Of a stretch of DNA of 64,000 nucleotides, positions 45,947-55,213 are shown piece after piece. The notes beneath the pieces are model-generated. The model was given only the letters and a program-made list of their open reading frames with translations, ran no database searches and was not told the DNA's origin. Location of the stretch: NCBI RefSeq assembly GCF_028737265.1, contig NZ_JAQZAK010000003.1, positions 248,001 through 312,000 on the forward strand. The letters run 5' to 3'. Position numbers and translations under genes: made by a program. Position 1 is the first letter of the stretch. Each line of letters opens with the position of its first letter. Source of the DNA: Actinomycetospora callitridis (GTDB taxonomy: Bacteria > Actinomycetota > Actinomycetes > Mycobacteriales > Pseudonocardiaceae).

Positions 45947-46831
45947 TCAGGCGGAGCGGGGGGACCGCGTGACGAAGTCCTGCGCGATCGCGTCGAACGT
46001 CGACCAGCGCACGCCCTCGTGGCCGTTGATGTGCTCGATGAGCCGCTCGAGGGCCATCAGCACCTGCGGTCGGCCCGAGACGTCGGGATGGATCGTCATG
46101 GTGAAGGCCGCGTAGTCGCACTCGCGGTAGGTCCAGTCGAACTGGTCTTGCCACATCTGCTCGATGTCGCGCGGGTTGACGAAGCCGTGGCTGTTCGGGC
46201 TGCCCTTGATGAACATCATCGGGGGCAGGTCGTCGAGGTACCAGTTCGCGGGGATCTCGACGAGGTCGGTCTCGTGCCCGCGCTCGAGGGGTTTCATCCA
46301 CGTCTGCGCCGGCTGGTCGTAGTCGATCGGCGTCCAGGTGTCCCCGACGCGGACGTAGTACGGCGTGACGTCGCGGTGCATGAGCGAGTGGTCGTAGCGG
46401 ATGCCGCGGTCGAGGAGGATCTCGTTGGTGACCCGGCTGAACTCCCACCACGGCGCGACGTAGCCGGTGGGACGGCGCCCGCTGCGCCGCTCGATCAGCT
46501 CGACGCAGTAGTCGAGGATCGTCTCCTCCTGCTCGCGGGACATGGCCAGCGGGTTCTCGTGGCTGTAGCCGTGCACGCCGATCTCGTGGCCCGCGGCGAC
46601 GCAGGCGTCGAACTCGTCGGGGAAGGTCTCGACGGAGTGGCCGGGCCAGAAGAACGTCTGGGTCATGTCGTGGCGGCGGAACAGCTCGAGCAGCCGCGGG
46701 ACGCCGACCTCGCCGGCGAACAGCCCGCGCGAGATGTCGTCGGGCGAGTCCTGCCCGCCGTACGAGCCGAGCCAGCCGGCGACGGCGTCCACGTCCACCC
46801 CGAACGCGACGAAGATCTCCTTCTCGGCCAT
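45947..46831 (-). CDS. Polysaccharide deacetylase-family (NodB-like) hydrolase
   Basis: A 294-aa CE4-type TIM-barrel-like protein. Metal residues are likely in FGVDVDAV and [21 protein letters not shown] and [13 protein letters not shown] match PuuE allantoinase / cyclic imidase-like members better than peptidoglycan deacetylases. No signal peptide, so it acts in the cytoplasm, probably on a small amide or imide. Next to asparaginase. ATG start with GGAGAC nearby. Confidence 0.82.
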   Translation of the reverse strand: MAEKEIFVAFGVDVDAVAGWLGSYGGQDSPDDISRGLFAGEVGVPRLLELFRRHDMTQTFFWPGHSVETFPDEFDACVAAGHEIGVHGYSHENPLAMSREQEETILDYCVELIERRSGRRPTGYVAPWWEFSRVTNEILLDRGIRYDHSLMHRDVTPYYVRVGDTWTPIDYDQPAQTWMKPLERGHETDLVEIPANWYLDDLPPMMFIKGSPNSHGFVNPRDIEQMWQDQFDWTYRECDYAAFTMTIHPDVSGRPQVLMALERLIEHINGHEGVRWSTFDAIAQDFVTRSPRSA

Positions 46832-46845
46832 GCGGTCTCCTTCGA

Positions 46846-47802
46846 TCAGGTCAGGTGCTCGTCGAGGAGTGCCCGCGGGCGCGCCGGGTCAGCCGCCAGG
46901 GCGAGGCCGAGCAGCATCCGGGCCTGCCACGGGCTCAGCTCGCCGGCGAGGAGCGCCCCGCGGTCGGCCAGCGCGCCGCCGCCGGCCGCGTAGCGCGGCG
47001 AGACCGGGCCCTCGGGGACACGGCTCGCGACGAGCACGACCACACCGGCGTCGGCGGCCTCGCCGACCGCCGCGACGACGTCCGGGCTCGCGTTGCCGAT
47101 GCCCACGGCGGCGAGCACGACGCCCCGGGCGCCCGCGGCGACGGCGGCGCGCACCAGCGTCCCGTCGGCGCCGTGGTGGGCGGCGACGACGTCGACCCGC
47201 GGCGGGTCTGTCTCGGTCGCCGGCAGAGTCGCCGGCAGGGCGGGGCGGCGCTCCGGCCGGGTCACGCGCCGGACCGTCCCGTCGACCACGCGGTGCACGA
47301 CGGTCCCGCCGAAGGCACCGGCGGCGAGCGTGTGGCGCTTGGCGACGCCGCGGGCCGCGAACGCCTCGCCGTCGAAGCAGACGAGCACCCCGTCGCCCCT
47401 GGCGGCGGGGTCGGACGCCAGGGTCAGCGCCGCCCGCAGGTTGGCCGGGCCGTCGGCTCCGGGCTCGTCGGCGGCGCGCTGCGCACCGGTCAGGACCACG
47501 GGTCGGTGGTCGGCGAGCAGGAGGTCCAGCCCGTACGCGCTCTCCTCCATGGTGTCGGTGCCGTGGGTGACCACGACGCCGTCGGCCCCCTCGTCGAGGG
47601 CCGCCGTCACCGCCGTGCGGAGCCGTCGGAGGTCGTCCCACCCCATCGCGAAGCTCCCGGCGGTCGCGAGGTCGGTGACCGCGACGTCGGCGTCCGCTCC
47701 CGCCGCGGCCAGGAGCGTGCGTCCGTCGCGCGCGGCGCGCAGCGGGCCCGGGAAGCCGGTGCTGGCGATGGTGCCGCCGGTGGCGACGAGGTGGACGGGC
47801 AT
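46846..47802 (-). CDS. ansA: L-asparaginase, type I-like
   Basis: A 318-aa amidohydrolase. The two catalytic threonine motifs are ATGGTIAST (residue ~8-16) and [10 protein letters not shown]. It converts asparagine to aspartate and ammonia. ATG 47802 has GGAGG 8 nt upstream; the longer open frame upstream overlaps the divergent regulator and is rejected. No signal peptide, so cytoplasmic. Confidence 0.9.
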   Translation of the reverse strand: MPVHLVATGGTIASTGFPGPLRAARDGRTLLAAAGADADVAVTDLATAGSFAMGWDDLRRLRTAVTAALDEGADGVVVTHGTDTMEESAYGLDLLLADHRPVVLTGAQRAADEPGADGPANLRAALTLASDPAARGDGVLVCFDGEAFAARGVAKRHTLAAGAFGGTVVHRVVDGTVRRVTRPERRPALPATLPATETDPPRVDVVAAHHGADGTLVRAAVAAGARGVVLAAVGIGNASPDVVAAVGEAADAGVVVLVASRVPEGPVSPRYAAGGGALADRGALLAGELSPWQARMLLGLALAADPARPRALLDEHLT

Positions 47803-47840
47803 CGGTGCGCCTCCGCAGGCCGGGAAGGACGGTGGACGAC

Positions 47841-47846
47841 TAGGGT
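47841..47846 (+). promoter_or_regulatory. Candidate -10 of AsnC/Lrp gene, leaderless spacing
   Basis: TAGGGT ends 8 nt before the ATG at 47855, the spacing of a leaderless promoter. The 52-bp gap to ansA must also hold the ansA promoter, so the two probably interfere. Confidence 0.45.
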
Positions 47847-47854
47847 CGTTCCCC

Positions 47855-48334
47855 ATGCGCGAGATCCTCACCGTGCTCGAGGCCGACGCCCGCGCCACGC
47901 CGGAACGGATCGCGGCGCTGACCGGGATCGCGGAGGACGAGGTGCGCGCGGCGATCGCGGCCTGGGAGGCCGAGGGCGTCATCCGCCGGTACAAGACGGT
48001 GGTCGACTGGGACCGCCTGGGCGACGAGCGCGTCACCGCGTTCGTCGACGTCACCGTCGCCCCCGAGCGGGGTCGCGGGTTCGACGACGTCGCCGAGCGG
48101 ATCGCGCGGTTCCGGGAGATCCGGGCGGTGCACCTCGTGTCCGGCGCGCAGGACCTGCGGGTCGAGGTGGAGGGCTCCTCGATGAAGGAGGTGGCCGACT
48201 TCGTCGCGCAGAAGCTGTCGGGCGTCGAGCGCGTCACCGCGACGAGCACCCACTTCCTGCTGCGCCGCTACAAGGACGACCACCAGCTGCTCACCGAGCC
48301 CGAGCCCGACCAGCGCCTGTCGGTGATGCCCTGA
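47855..48334 (+). CDS. Lrp/AsnC-family transcriptional regulator
   Basis: A 159-aa feast/famine regulator. N-terminal HTH (ATPERIAALTGIAEDEVRAAI) and C-terminal RAM domain (VHLVSGAQDLRVEVEGSSM). It likely binds an amino acid and controls the aminotransferase that follows with a TGATG overlap, and perhaps divergent ansA. Homologues sit next to the same aminotransferase type in many actinobacteria. Confidence 0.9.
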   Translation: MREILTVLEADARATPERIAALTGIAEDEVRAAIAAWEAEGVIRRYKTVVDWDRLGDERVTAFVDVTVAPERGRGFDDVAERIARFREIRAVHLVSGAQDLRVEVEGSSMKEVADFVAQKLSGVERVTATSTHFLLRRYKDDHQLLTEPEPDQRLSVMP

Positions 48335-49503
48335 TGGCTCCCCCGGCCAAGCCCCTGTCGCGGGTCGTCGAGGCCTGCCCGCCCTCGGGCATCCGCAAGT
48401 TCTTCGACCTCGCCCAGACGATGACGGGCGTCATCACCCTGGGCGTCGGCGAGCCGGACTTCCCGACGCCGTGGGGCGTGCGGGAGGCGGCGATCCACGC
48501 GCTCACCCGCGGGGCCACCACCTACACCGGCAACTCGGGGCTGCTCGAGCTGCGCGAGCTGATCTGCGCCGACCTCGAGAGGCGCCACGGCACGAGCTAC
48601 CGCCCCGCCGACGAGTGCCTGGTGACCTCCGGGGTCTCCGAGGGCCTCGACCTGGCCCTGCGCGCGCTGCTGAACCCCGGCGACGAGGTGATCGTCCCGG
48701 AGCCGTCGTACGTGGCCTACCAGCCGTGCGTGGCGTTCGCGGGCGGCGTGGCCGTGCCGGTGGCGAGCGACCCGGCGCAGGGTTACCGGCTCGACGCCGC
48801 GCGGATCGCCGAGGCGGTGACCCCGCGGACCAAGGCGGTGCTGTTCGGGTCGCCGTCGAACCCCACCGGCGCCGCGCAGTCCGCCGACGACCTCACCGCG
48901 CTGGTGGCGCTCGCGGAGCGCGAGGACTTCTGGCTGGTCAGCGACGAGATCTACGACCGGCTGACCTACACCGGCACGCACACCAGCACCGCCGCGGTGC
49001 CGGGCGCCCGGGACCGGACGGTCGTCCTCAACGGCTTCTCGAAGTCCTACGCGATGACCGGCTGGCGGGTCGGTTACGTCTGCGCGCCCGAGCCGCTGGC
49101 GGCGTTGATGCACCGCATCCACCAGTACACGATGCTCTGCGCCCCGCACGTCAGCCAGGTCGCCGCGATCGAGGCGCTGCGCAGCGCGGACCCCGACGTC
49201 ACCGAGATGGTCGCCGACTACGACCGGCGCCGGCGGCTGTTCGTCAAGGGTCTCGACGAGCTGGGGCTGAGCTGCCCGGAGCCCGGCGGCGCGTTCTACG
49301 CGTTCCCGTCCATCCGCTCGAGCGGGCTGTCCTCGCAGGACTTCGCCGAGCAGCTGCTCGAGGAGCAGAAGGTCGCGGTGGTGCCGGGTGACGTGTTCGG
49401 CCCGTCGGGCGAGGGCCACGTCCGCTGCTCCTACGCCACCGCGCTCCCCCTGCTCGAGGAGGCCCTCGAGCGGATGGGCCGGTTCCTCAGCACCCGTACG
49501 TGA
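48334..49503 (+). CDS. PLP-dependent class I/II aminotransferase
   Basis: A 389-aa fold-type I aminotransferase. GVGEPDFPTP, YTGNSGLLELRE, SPSNPTG and the PLP-lysine segment FSKSYAMTGWRVGY are present. Substrate is not clear from sequence; aspartate, aromatic or alanine-type are all possible. ATG overlaps the regulator stop. Its own stop TGA is the first part of the hairpin at 49499-49540. Confidence 0.92.
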   Translation: MAPPAKPLSRVVEACPPSGIRKFFDLAQTMTGVITLGVGEPDFPTPWGVREAAIHALTRGATTYTGNSGLLELRELICADLERRHGTSYRPADECLVTSGVSEGLDLALRALLNPGDEVIVPEPSYVAYQPCVAFAGGVAVPVASDPAQGYRLDAARIAEAVTPRTKAVLFGSPSNPTGAAQSADDLTALVALAEREDFWLVSDEIYDRLTYTGTHTSTAAVPGARDRTVVLNGFSKSYAMTGWRVGYVCAPEPLAALMHRIHQYTMLCAPHVSQVAAIEALRSADPDVTEMVADYDRRRRLFVKGLDELGLSCPEPGGAFYAFPSIRSSGLSSQDFAEQLLEEQKVAVVPGDVFGPSGEGHVRCSYATALPLLEEALERMGRFLSTRT

Positions 49504-49540
49504 GCGAAGTTCCCGGCTATGGCCGGGAACTTCGCTCACG
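49499..49540. terminator. Perfect 19-bp bidirectional hairpin
   Basis: CGTGAGCGAAGTTCCCGGC (49499-49517) pairs fully with 49522-49540 around the loop TATG. It lies between convergent genes; the aminotransferase stop codon is inside the left arm and the opposing gene stops 3 nt beyond the right arm. No U-tract on either side. Confidence 0.85.
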
Positions 49541-49542
49541 GG

Positions 49543-50328
49543 TCAGTTGAGCTTGCGCGTGCCCTCGGGCAGACCGCCGCCGGCGTAGGCGTCCTCGGCC
49601 AGCTTGGCCAGGGCCGTGAGGGCGACGTTCTGGCTCCACGGGCCGAAGGAGCAGCGGGCGACGCCGAGCTCGCCGAGACGCCTGGTGCTCGGCACCCCGG
49701 GCACGCCGATGACGTTCACCTTCTGCTCGCCGAGCTCCGCGACGAGCGCCTGGATCGTCTCCTCGTCGAGCTTGCCGGGCACGAAGAACGAGGTCGCGCC
49801 GGCCTCGAGGTAGGCGCGGCCGCGCTCGATCGCGTCGTCGAGGATCACCTTCGGGTCGCGGTCGCCGCCGCGCACCCACGCGTCGGTGCGGGCGTTGAGG
49901 GCGAACGGCACGCCGGCCTTCTCGCCCGCCGCGACGGCCGCCTCGACGGCCTTCACCGCCTCGGACAGCGGCTTGAGCTGGTCCTCGAGGTTGGCGCCGA
50001 CGATCCCGACGTCGATGGCGCGGGCGATCGTGCCGCCCGGGTCGCCGTAGCCGGCCTCGAGGTCGGCGCTCACGGGCAGCTCGGTCCGGCGGGCGATGAG
50101 CCCGACCTCGGCGATCATCTCGTCGCGCGGGATGACCTCGCCGTCGGGGTAGCCGCGCGAGGCGGCGATGCCGTGGCTCGCCGTGGCGAGGGCCTTCGTG
50201 CCGGGAGTGTTCGCGACCGTGGTCGCCGTGATCGCGTCCCACACGTTGACGACCACGAGCAGCGCGGGGTCGCTGTGCAGACGCTGCAGTTCCCGGGCCT
50301 TGTCGATGTTGCTGTCGGCGGTGCTCAT
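49543..50328 (-). CDS. Isocitrate lyase / PEP mutase family protein
   Basis: A 261-aa TIM barrel. NVWDAITATTVANT, SADLEAGYGDPGG, NLEDQ and NARTDAW are the metal and substrate segments of the superfamily. The KKCGH loop of true isocitrate lyase is missing, so a PEP mutase-like or oxaloacetate-decarboxylase-like C-C/P-C lyase role is more likely. ATG 50328 has GGAGGC just upstream; the longer frame to 50358 is rejected. Confidence 0.88.
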   Translation of the reverse strand: MSTADSNIDKARELQRLHSDPALLVVVNVWDAITATTVANTPGTKALATASHGIAASRGYPDGEVIPRDEMIAEVGLIARRTELPVSADLEAGYGDPGGTIARAIDVGIVGANLEDQLKPLSEAVKAVEAAVAAGEKAGVPFALNARTDAWVRGGDRDPKVILDDAIERGRAYLEAGATSFFVPGKLDEETIQALVAELGEQKVNVIGVPGVPSTRRLGELGVARCSFGPWSQNVALTALAKLAEDAYAGGGLPEGTRKLN

Positions 50329-50355
50329 GCCTCCGTCGTACGCCTTCCGGCGGCG

Positions 50356-50395
50356 CACCTAGGTGATCGCGTCACTTACCGGTGACCGGCGTCAC
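50356..50395 (+). promoter_or_regulatory. Operator-like cluster upstream of the hydrogenase operon
   Basis: CACCTAGGTG palindrome (50356-50365) supplies a TAGGTG for the minus-strand gene. It is followed by GTGA-N5-TCAC (50363-50375), GTCAC-N6-GTGAC (50371-50386) and GTGA-N6-TCAC (50382-50395). The last has the half-site spacing of CRP/FNR-family sites, though it lacks the outer T/A. It lies 66 nt before the small-subunit GTG. Confidence 0.5.
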
Positions 50396-50460
50396 TGTCA
50401 GCCTCTCTGGGTCAGCAGCCCACCACCTGCTGGCTCGCCCTCGACCAGCTGGGGGATCTC

Positions 50461-51516
50461 GTGACGACGTTCGCCGACCACCGCGACACCACCGTGCACA
50501 TCCTCTGGATGAACGCCGGACTGTCGTGCGACGGGGACTCGGTGGCCCTCACCGCGGCCACCCAGCCGAGCATCGAGGAGATCGCGCTCGGCGCGCTCCC
50601 CGGTCTGCCGACGGTCGCCGTGCACTGGCCGCTGATCGACTTCGAGTCCGGCCCGGTCGGCGGCTCCCAGTCGTTCATCGACTGGTTCTTCAAGGCCGAG
50701 CGGGGCGAGCTGGACGGGCCCTTCGTCCTGGTGATCGAGGGCTCGATCCCCAACGAGTCGATCAAGTCCGAGGGGTACTGGTGCGGCTTCGGCAACAACC
50801 CGCTGACCGGGCAGCCGATGACCACGAGCGAGTGGATCGACCGGCTCGCCCCCAAGGCCCTGGGCATCCTCGCCGTCGGGACGTGCGCGACCTACGGCGG
50901 CATCCACGCCATGGCCGGCAACCCGACCGGCGCGATGGGCGTCGCGGACTACCTGGGCTGGGACTGGAAGTCCTCCGCCGGCCTGCCGATCGTCAACGTG
51001 CCGGGCTGCCCGGTGCACCCGGACAACCTCTCCGAGACGATCCTCTACCTGCTCTACCAGGCCGTGGGCGACGCCCCGATGATCCCGCTCGACGAGGCCG
51101 GCCGACCGACGTGGCTGTTCGGGGCCACCGTCCACGAGGGCTGTGACCGCGGCGGCTACTACGAGCAGGGCCAGTTCGCCACCGAGTACGGCTCACCGGA
51201 GTGCCTGGTCAAGCTGGGCTGCTGGGGCCCGGTCGTGAAGTGCAACGTCCCCAAGCGCGGCTGGATCAACGGCGTCGGCGGCTGTCCCAACGTCGGCGGC
51301 ATCTGCATCGGCTGCACGATGCCCGGCTTCCCCGACAAGTTCATGCCGTTCATGGACGCCCCGCCGGGCAGCAAGGTCTCCGGGGCCGCGAGCGGCGCCT
51401 ACGGCGTGGTGATCCGCAAGCTGCGCGACATCACGGCGAAGACCGTCGACAAGGAACCCCGCTGGCGGGCGAAGGGCCGGCGGCTGCGCACCGGCTACCA
51501 GCCCACCGCGTTCTGA
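50461..51516 (+). CDS. hhyS: [NiFe] hydrogenase small subunit, group 1h
   Basis: A 351-aa electron-transfer subunit with three Fe-S clusters. The first proximal-cluster motif is CDGD (C23, D26): Asp replaces the second Cys of the usual CxxC, as in the oxygen-tolerant actinobacterial-type enzyme. Further ligands are in GTCATYGG, VPGCPVHP, and the C-terminal set ECLVKLGCWGPVVKC ... GGCPN ... GICIGCT. No Tat signal, so cytoplasmic or inner-face. GTG start with GGGGGATCTC upstream. First gene of the operon. Confidence 0.95.
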   Translation: MTTFADHRDTTVHILWMNAGLSCDGDSVALTAATQPSIEEIALGALPGLPTVAVHWPLIDFESGPVGGSQSFIDWFFKAERGELDGPFVLVIEGSIPNESIKSEGYWCGFGNNPLTGQPMTTSEWIDRLAPKALGILAVGTCATYGGIHAMAGNPTGAMGVADYLGWDWKSSAGLPIVNVPGCPVHPDNLSETILYLLYQAVGDAPMIPLDEAGRPTWLFGATVHEGCDRGGYYEQGQFATEYGSPECLVKLGCWGPVVKCNVPKRGWINGVGGCPNVGGICIGCTMPGFPDKFMPFMDAPPGSKVSGAASGAYGVVIRKLRDITAKTVDKEPRWRAKGRRLRTGYQPTAF

Positions 51517-51526
51517 GAGGCCAGCC

Positions 51527-53332
51527 ATGACCGCCACCGCACCGAAGCCGACCACCGGCCAGAAGACCGGCCTCGTCGAGATGGCGTGGGACCCGATCAC
51601 GCGCATCGTCGGCAGTCTCGGCATCTACACGAAAATCGACTTCGCGGCGAAACGCGTCGCCGAGTGCCATTCGACGTCGTCGATCTTCCGTGGCTACTCC
51701 ATCTTCATGAAAGGCAAGGACCCGCGGGACGCGCACTTCATCACGAGCCGGATCTGCGGAATCTGCGGCGACAACCACGCGACGTGCTCGGTCTACAACC
51801 AGAACATGGCCTACGGGGTGCGCCCGCCGCACCTGGGCGAATGGATCATCAATCTCGGCGAGGCCGCCGAGTACATGTTCGACCACAACCTCTACCAGGA
51901 CAATCTCGCCTGCGTGGACTACTGCGAGAAGATGGTCGCGGACACGAACCCCGGGGTCCTCGAGCTCGCGAACCGGACGCCGAGCCCGCACGCCGACGAC
52001 CACGGCTTCCGCACCATCGGCGACATCATGCGGGCCCTCAACCCGTTCACCGGCGAGTTCTACCGCGAGACGCTGAAGGTCTCCCGCTACACGCGCGAGA
52101 TGTTCTGCCTGATGGAGGGGCGACACGTCCACCCGTCGACGCTCTATCCCGGCGGGGTCGGCACGGTGGCGACGATCCAGCTCTTCACCGACTACATGAC
52201 CCGGCTCATGTGGTACATCGAGTTCATGAAGCGGGTCGTGCCGATGCACGACGACCTCTTCGACTTCATGTACGAGGCCCTCCCCGGTTACGAGGAGGTC
52301 GGACGGCGGCGGGTCATCATCGGCTCGTGGGGGGCGTTCAACGACCCGGAGCACTGCGACTTCGACTACTCGACGATGTCGCACTGGGGACGCAAGATGT
52401 TCGTCTCCCCCGGGGTCGTGGTCGACGGGAAGCTCGTCACCACCGATCTCGTCGACATCAACCTCGGCATCCGCATCCTGCTGGGCAGTTCCTTCTACCG
52501 CGGCTGGGAGGACCAGGAGAAGTTCGTCGACCGCGACCCGCTCGGCAACCCGGTGTCGATGGACCACCCCTGGAACCAGCACACGATCCCGGCGCCGCAG
52601 AAGCGCGACTTCGACGACAAGTACTCGTGGACGATGTCGCCGCGCTGGTTCGACGGCACGGACCACCTCGCGATGGACACCGGCGGCGGCCCGCTCCCAC
52701 GGCTCTGGGTCACCGCGCTCGCCGGGCTGGTCGACGCCGGCGGCTACGTCCGGTCGACCGGGCACAGCGTCGAGCTCAACCTCCCGCGCACCGTGTCGAA
52801 GCCCGAGACGACGTTCACGTGGACCCCGCCGGTGGACAAGCAGGGGCGTCCGCTGTCCAACGCCATCGAGCGGGACCGCGCCCGCACCTACTTCCAGGCC
52901 TACGCGGCCGCCGCGGCGATGCACTTCCTGGAGAAGGCGCTCGCCGAGGTCCGCGGCGGGAACACCAAGACCTGGGAGTCGTTCGTCGTGCCCGACGAGT
53001 CGGTGAGCGTCGGCTTCACCGAGGCCGTCCGCGGCGTGCTCTCGCACCACATGGTCGTGCGCGACGGGAAGATCGCGAACTACCACCCGTACCCGCCGAC
53101 GCCGTGGAACGGCAGCGTCCGCGACAAGTTCGGCACGCCCGGCCCGTACGAGGACGCCGTGCAGAACACCCCGATCTTCGAGGAGAACGGACCGGACACC
53201 TTCAAGGGCATCGACATCATGCGGGCGGTGCGCAGCTTCGACCCGTGCCTGCCGTGCGGGGTGCACATGTACCTCGGCAACGGCAAGCAGCTGCACCGGG
53301 AGACCTCGCCGACCCAGCTGAACCTGCCCTGA
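51527..53332 (+). CDS. hhyL: [NiFe] hydrogenase large subunit, group 1h
   Basis: A 601-aa catalytic subunit that splits H2 at a Ni-Fe(CN)2CO site. L1 motif RICGICGDNHATC (Ni ligands C77, C80) and L2 motif DPCLPCGVHMY (C574, C577) are those of group 1h, which oxidise H2 at atmospheric levels. Maturation should cut after H580, removing a 21-residue tail; the protease gene is at 56556. The start is 10 nt after hhyS. Confidence 0.96.
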   Translation: MTATAPKPTTGQKTGLVEMAWDPITRIVGSLGIYTKIDFAAKRVAECHSTSSIFRGYSIFMKGKDPRDAHFITSRICGICGDNHATCSVYNQNMAYGVRPPHLGEWIINLGEAAEYMFDHNLYQDNLACVDYCEKMVADTNPGVLELANRTPSPHADDHGFRTIGDIMRALNPFTGEFYRETLKVSRYTREMFCLMEGRHVHPSTLYPGGVGTVATIQLFTDYMTRLMWYIEFMKRVVPMHDDLFDFMYEALPGYEEVGRRRVIIGSWGAFNDPEHCDFDYSTMSHWGRKMFVSPGVVVDGKLVTTDLVDINLGIRILLGSSFYRGWEDQEKFVDRDPLGNPVSMDHPWNQHTIPAPQKRDFDDKYSWTMSPRWFDGTDHLAMDTGGGPLPRLWVTALAGLVDAGGYVRSTGHSVELNLPRTVSKPETTFTWTPPVDKQGRPLSNAIERDRARTYFQAYAAAAAMHFLEKALAEVRGGNTKTWESFVVPDESVSVGFTEAVRGVLSHHMVVRDGKIANYHPYPPTPWNGSVRDKFGTPGPYEDAVQNTPIFEENGPDTFKGIDIMRAVRSFDPCLPCGVHMYLGNGKQLHRETSPTQLNLP

Positions 53333-53862
53333 TGGAGCCGCCGGAGACCGAGCGGGTCGCCGAGACCATCGCCGAGCTGCTCGACGGGATGTCGGCCGAC
53401 CCCGCCGCGCGCGAGGCCGGCGAGGACCTCGTGCGCGTGCTCATGGAGTTCTACGGCGCGGGCCTGGACCGGATGGTGTCGATCGTCCGGCTCGGGTCGG
53501 GCGACGCGCTCGTCCACCGCCTCGCCGCGGACCCGCTCGTGGCGGCCCTGCTCGCCCTGCACGACCTCCACCCGGTCGACCTCCCGACACGGGTCGGCCA
53601 CGGCGTCGACACGGCCAGGCGGCGCCTGGGCCACCACGGCTCCGGCATCAGCCTCGAGCGCGTCGACACCCACACCGGCACCGTCCACGTCGCGCTGGCG
53701 CCGGGCTGCGGCTCGTCGTCGGACACGGTGCGCGACGTCGTCCGGACCGCCGTGTCCGAGCTGGCCCCGGAGGTCGTCGCCGTCGAGTTCGTCACCGAGC
53801 CCGCCGGGCCGGCGCTGCTGCAGATCGGGGTGCGGCCCCCGAGTTCGGTGGCGGGGTCGTGA
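53332..53862 (+). CDS. NifU-like domain protein of the hydrogenase operon
   Basis: A 176-aa protein whose C-terminal half (APGCGSSSDTVRDVVRTAV) resembles the NifU/Nfu C-terminal Fe-S scaffold, although the CxxC is reduced to a single Cys in CGSSS. It may deliver or hold a cluster for HhyS or act in electron output. TGATG overlap with hhyL. The position directly after L is that of the putative electron-transfer gene in mycobacterial hhy operons; equivalence is inference. Confidence 0.75.
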   Translation: MEPPETERVAETIAELLDGMSADPAAREAGEDLVRVLMEFYGAGLDRMVSIVRLGSGDALVHRLAADPLVAALLALHDLHPVDLPTRVGHGVDTARRRLGHHGSGISLERVDTHTGTVHVALAPGCGSSSDTVRDVVRTAVSELAPEVVAVEFVTEPAGPALLQIGVRPPSSVAGS

Positions 53863-54545
53863 CGGCCGGGCCGGCAGGGCTGCGCCGCTTCCTGGCGCCC
53901 CGGGAGGCGCCGCCGGTCGAGCCGGCGGTGGAGCGGTGCGAGCTGTGCGCGGCCGAGGTCGCCCCCGAGCACCCGCACCTCGTCGACGTCGCCGGCCGGG
54001 CGTTGAAGTGCGCGTGCCGGCCGTGCGCGCTGCTCTTCGTCGACCGTCCCCGGGAGATGGCCGGCACGGCGTACCGCACGGTGCCCGACCGCTACCGGTA
54101 CGACCCGGAGTTCACCCTCGACGACGCGCAGTGGGACGCCCTGCAGATCCCGGTCGGGATGGCGTTCTTCCTGCGCAACTCGCTGCGCGACCCTGTCGAC
54201 GGAGCGGTGGTGGCCTGCTACCCGAGCCCGGCCGGCGCGACCGAGAGCGAGCTCGACCTCTCGGAGTTCGTCGACGGCGTCGGCGCCGGGCGGCTCGGCG
54301 CGATGCTCGAGCCCGACGTCGAGGCGCTGCTGGTGCGGCACGGTGACGTCGCCGGGGCGACGCGGTCGGAGTGCCTGCTCGTCCCCGTCGACGCCTGCTA
54401 CCGCCTCGTCGGCCTGGTCCGGCGGCACTGGCGGGGGTTCGACGGCGGCGCCGAGGCGTGGATCCACATCGACCGCTTCTTCGACGACGCCCGCGCGCGG
54501 GCCCGCGACGTGGGGAGCAGCCACCGAGGAGGGCCGAGCCGATGA
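53859..54545 (+). CDS. DUF5947 family protein
   Basis: A 228-aa protein with a metal-binding N-terminus: CELCAAEV, then HPHLV, then KCACRPC, a Cys/His set suited to Zn or an Fe-S cluster. The remainder is alpha/beta with WIHIDRFFDDARARA near the C-terminus. DUF5947 proteins are linked to group 1h hydrogenases; role unknown. GTGA overlap upstream and TGATG-type overlap downstream place it in the coupled operon. Confidence 0.8.
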   Translation: MTAGPAGLRRFLAPREAPPVEPAVERCELCAAEVAPEHPHLVDVAGRALKCACRPCALLFVDRPREMAGTAYRTVPDRYRYDPEFTLDDAQWDALQIPVGMAFFLRNSLRDPVDGAVVACYPSPAGATESELDLSEFVDGVGAGRLGAMLEPDVEALLVRHGDVAGATRSECLLVPVDACYRLVGLVRRHWRGFDGGAEAWIHIDRFFDDARARARDVGSSHRGGPSR

Positions 54546-55213
54546 CCCTGCCCTTCCCCCGCGCCGCGCCGGGACCCGCGTTCGGGTTCGCGGTGACCCA
54601 CGCCGACCACGACCCGCAGGCCGCCGGCCCGACCCTCCGGCTGCACACCACGATCACCGAGACCACGGGCACACGGGTGCACGCCCTCGCCCTGCGCGCC
54701 CAGATCCGGCTCGAGCCCGCCAGCCGCCGCTACTCCCCCGACCAGCAGGAACGCCTCGTCGAGCTCTTCGGCGACCCGTCGCGCTGGGGCCGCACGCTCA
54801 ACCCGATGCAGCTGGCGACCGTGTCGACGGTGACGCCGTCGTTCTCCGGCGAGCAGCAGGTCGTGTTCGAGGTCCCGCTGACGTTCGACACCGACGTCGC
54901 GACCACCCGGTACTTCCGCGGCGTCGGCGACGACGGTGACGCCCCGATGCGCCTGTTGTTCAGCGGCACCGTCTTCTACGAGGCGCCGTCCGGCGTGCAG
55001 ATCGGGCTCGTCCCGTGGCACTCGGAGGCCACGTTCCGGCTCCCGGTCGCCGTGTGGACGGACATGATGGACGCCCACCAGCACGGGATGGCGTGGCTGC
55101 GGCTCCCCGAGCACACGCTCGCCGAGCTCAGCGCCTGGCGGGCGGCGCGGGCACTGCCCACCTGGGAGCAGACGTTCACCGCTCTCCTCGCGGCCGCGGG
55201 TGACGAGTCATGA
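54542..55213 (+). CDS. DUF6084 family protein
   Basis: A 223-aa mostly beta protein (RVHALALRAQIRLEPASRRY, QVVFEVPLTFDTDVATTRYF, YEAPSGVQIGLVPW). No Cys clusters or TM segments. DUF6084 members occur in actinobacterial hydrogenase operons; a scaffold or assembly role is possible but unproven. ATG overlaps the DUF5947 stop by 4 nt. Confidence 0.78.
   Translation: MTLPFPRAAPGPAFGFAVTHADHDPQAAGPTLRLHTTITETTGTRVHALALRAQIRLEPASRRYSPDQQERLVELFGDPSRWGRTLNPMQLATVSTVTPSFSGEQQVVFEVPLTFDTDVATTRYFRGVGDDGDAPMRLLFSGTVFYEAPSGVQIGLVPWHSEATFRLPVAVWTDMMDAHQHGMAWLRLPEHTLAELSAWRAARALPTWEQTFTALLAAAGDES

Noticed and set aside
50398..51135. Antisense frame opposite the hydrogenase small subunit
   Set aside because: It mirrors conserved hydrogenase sequence and has no independent support.
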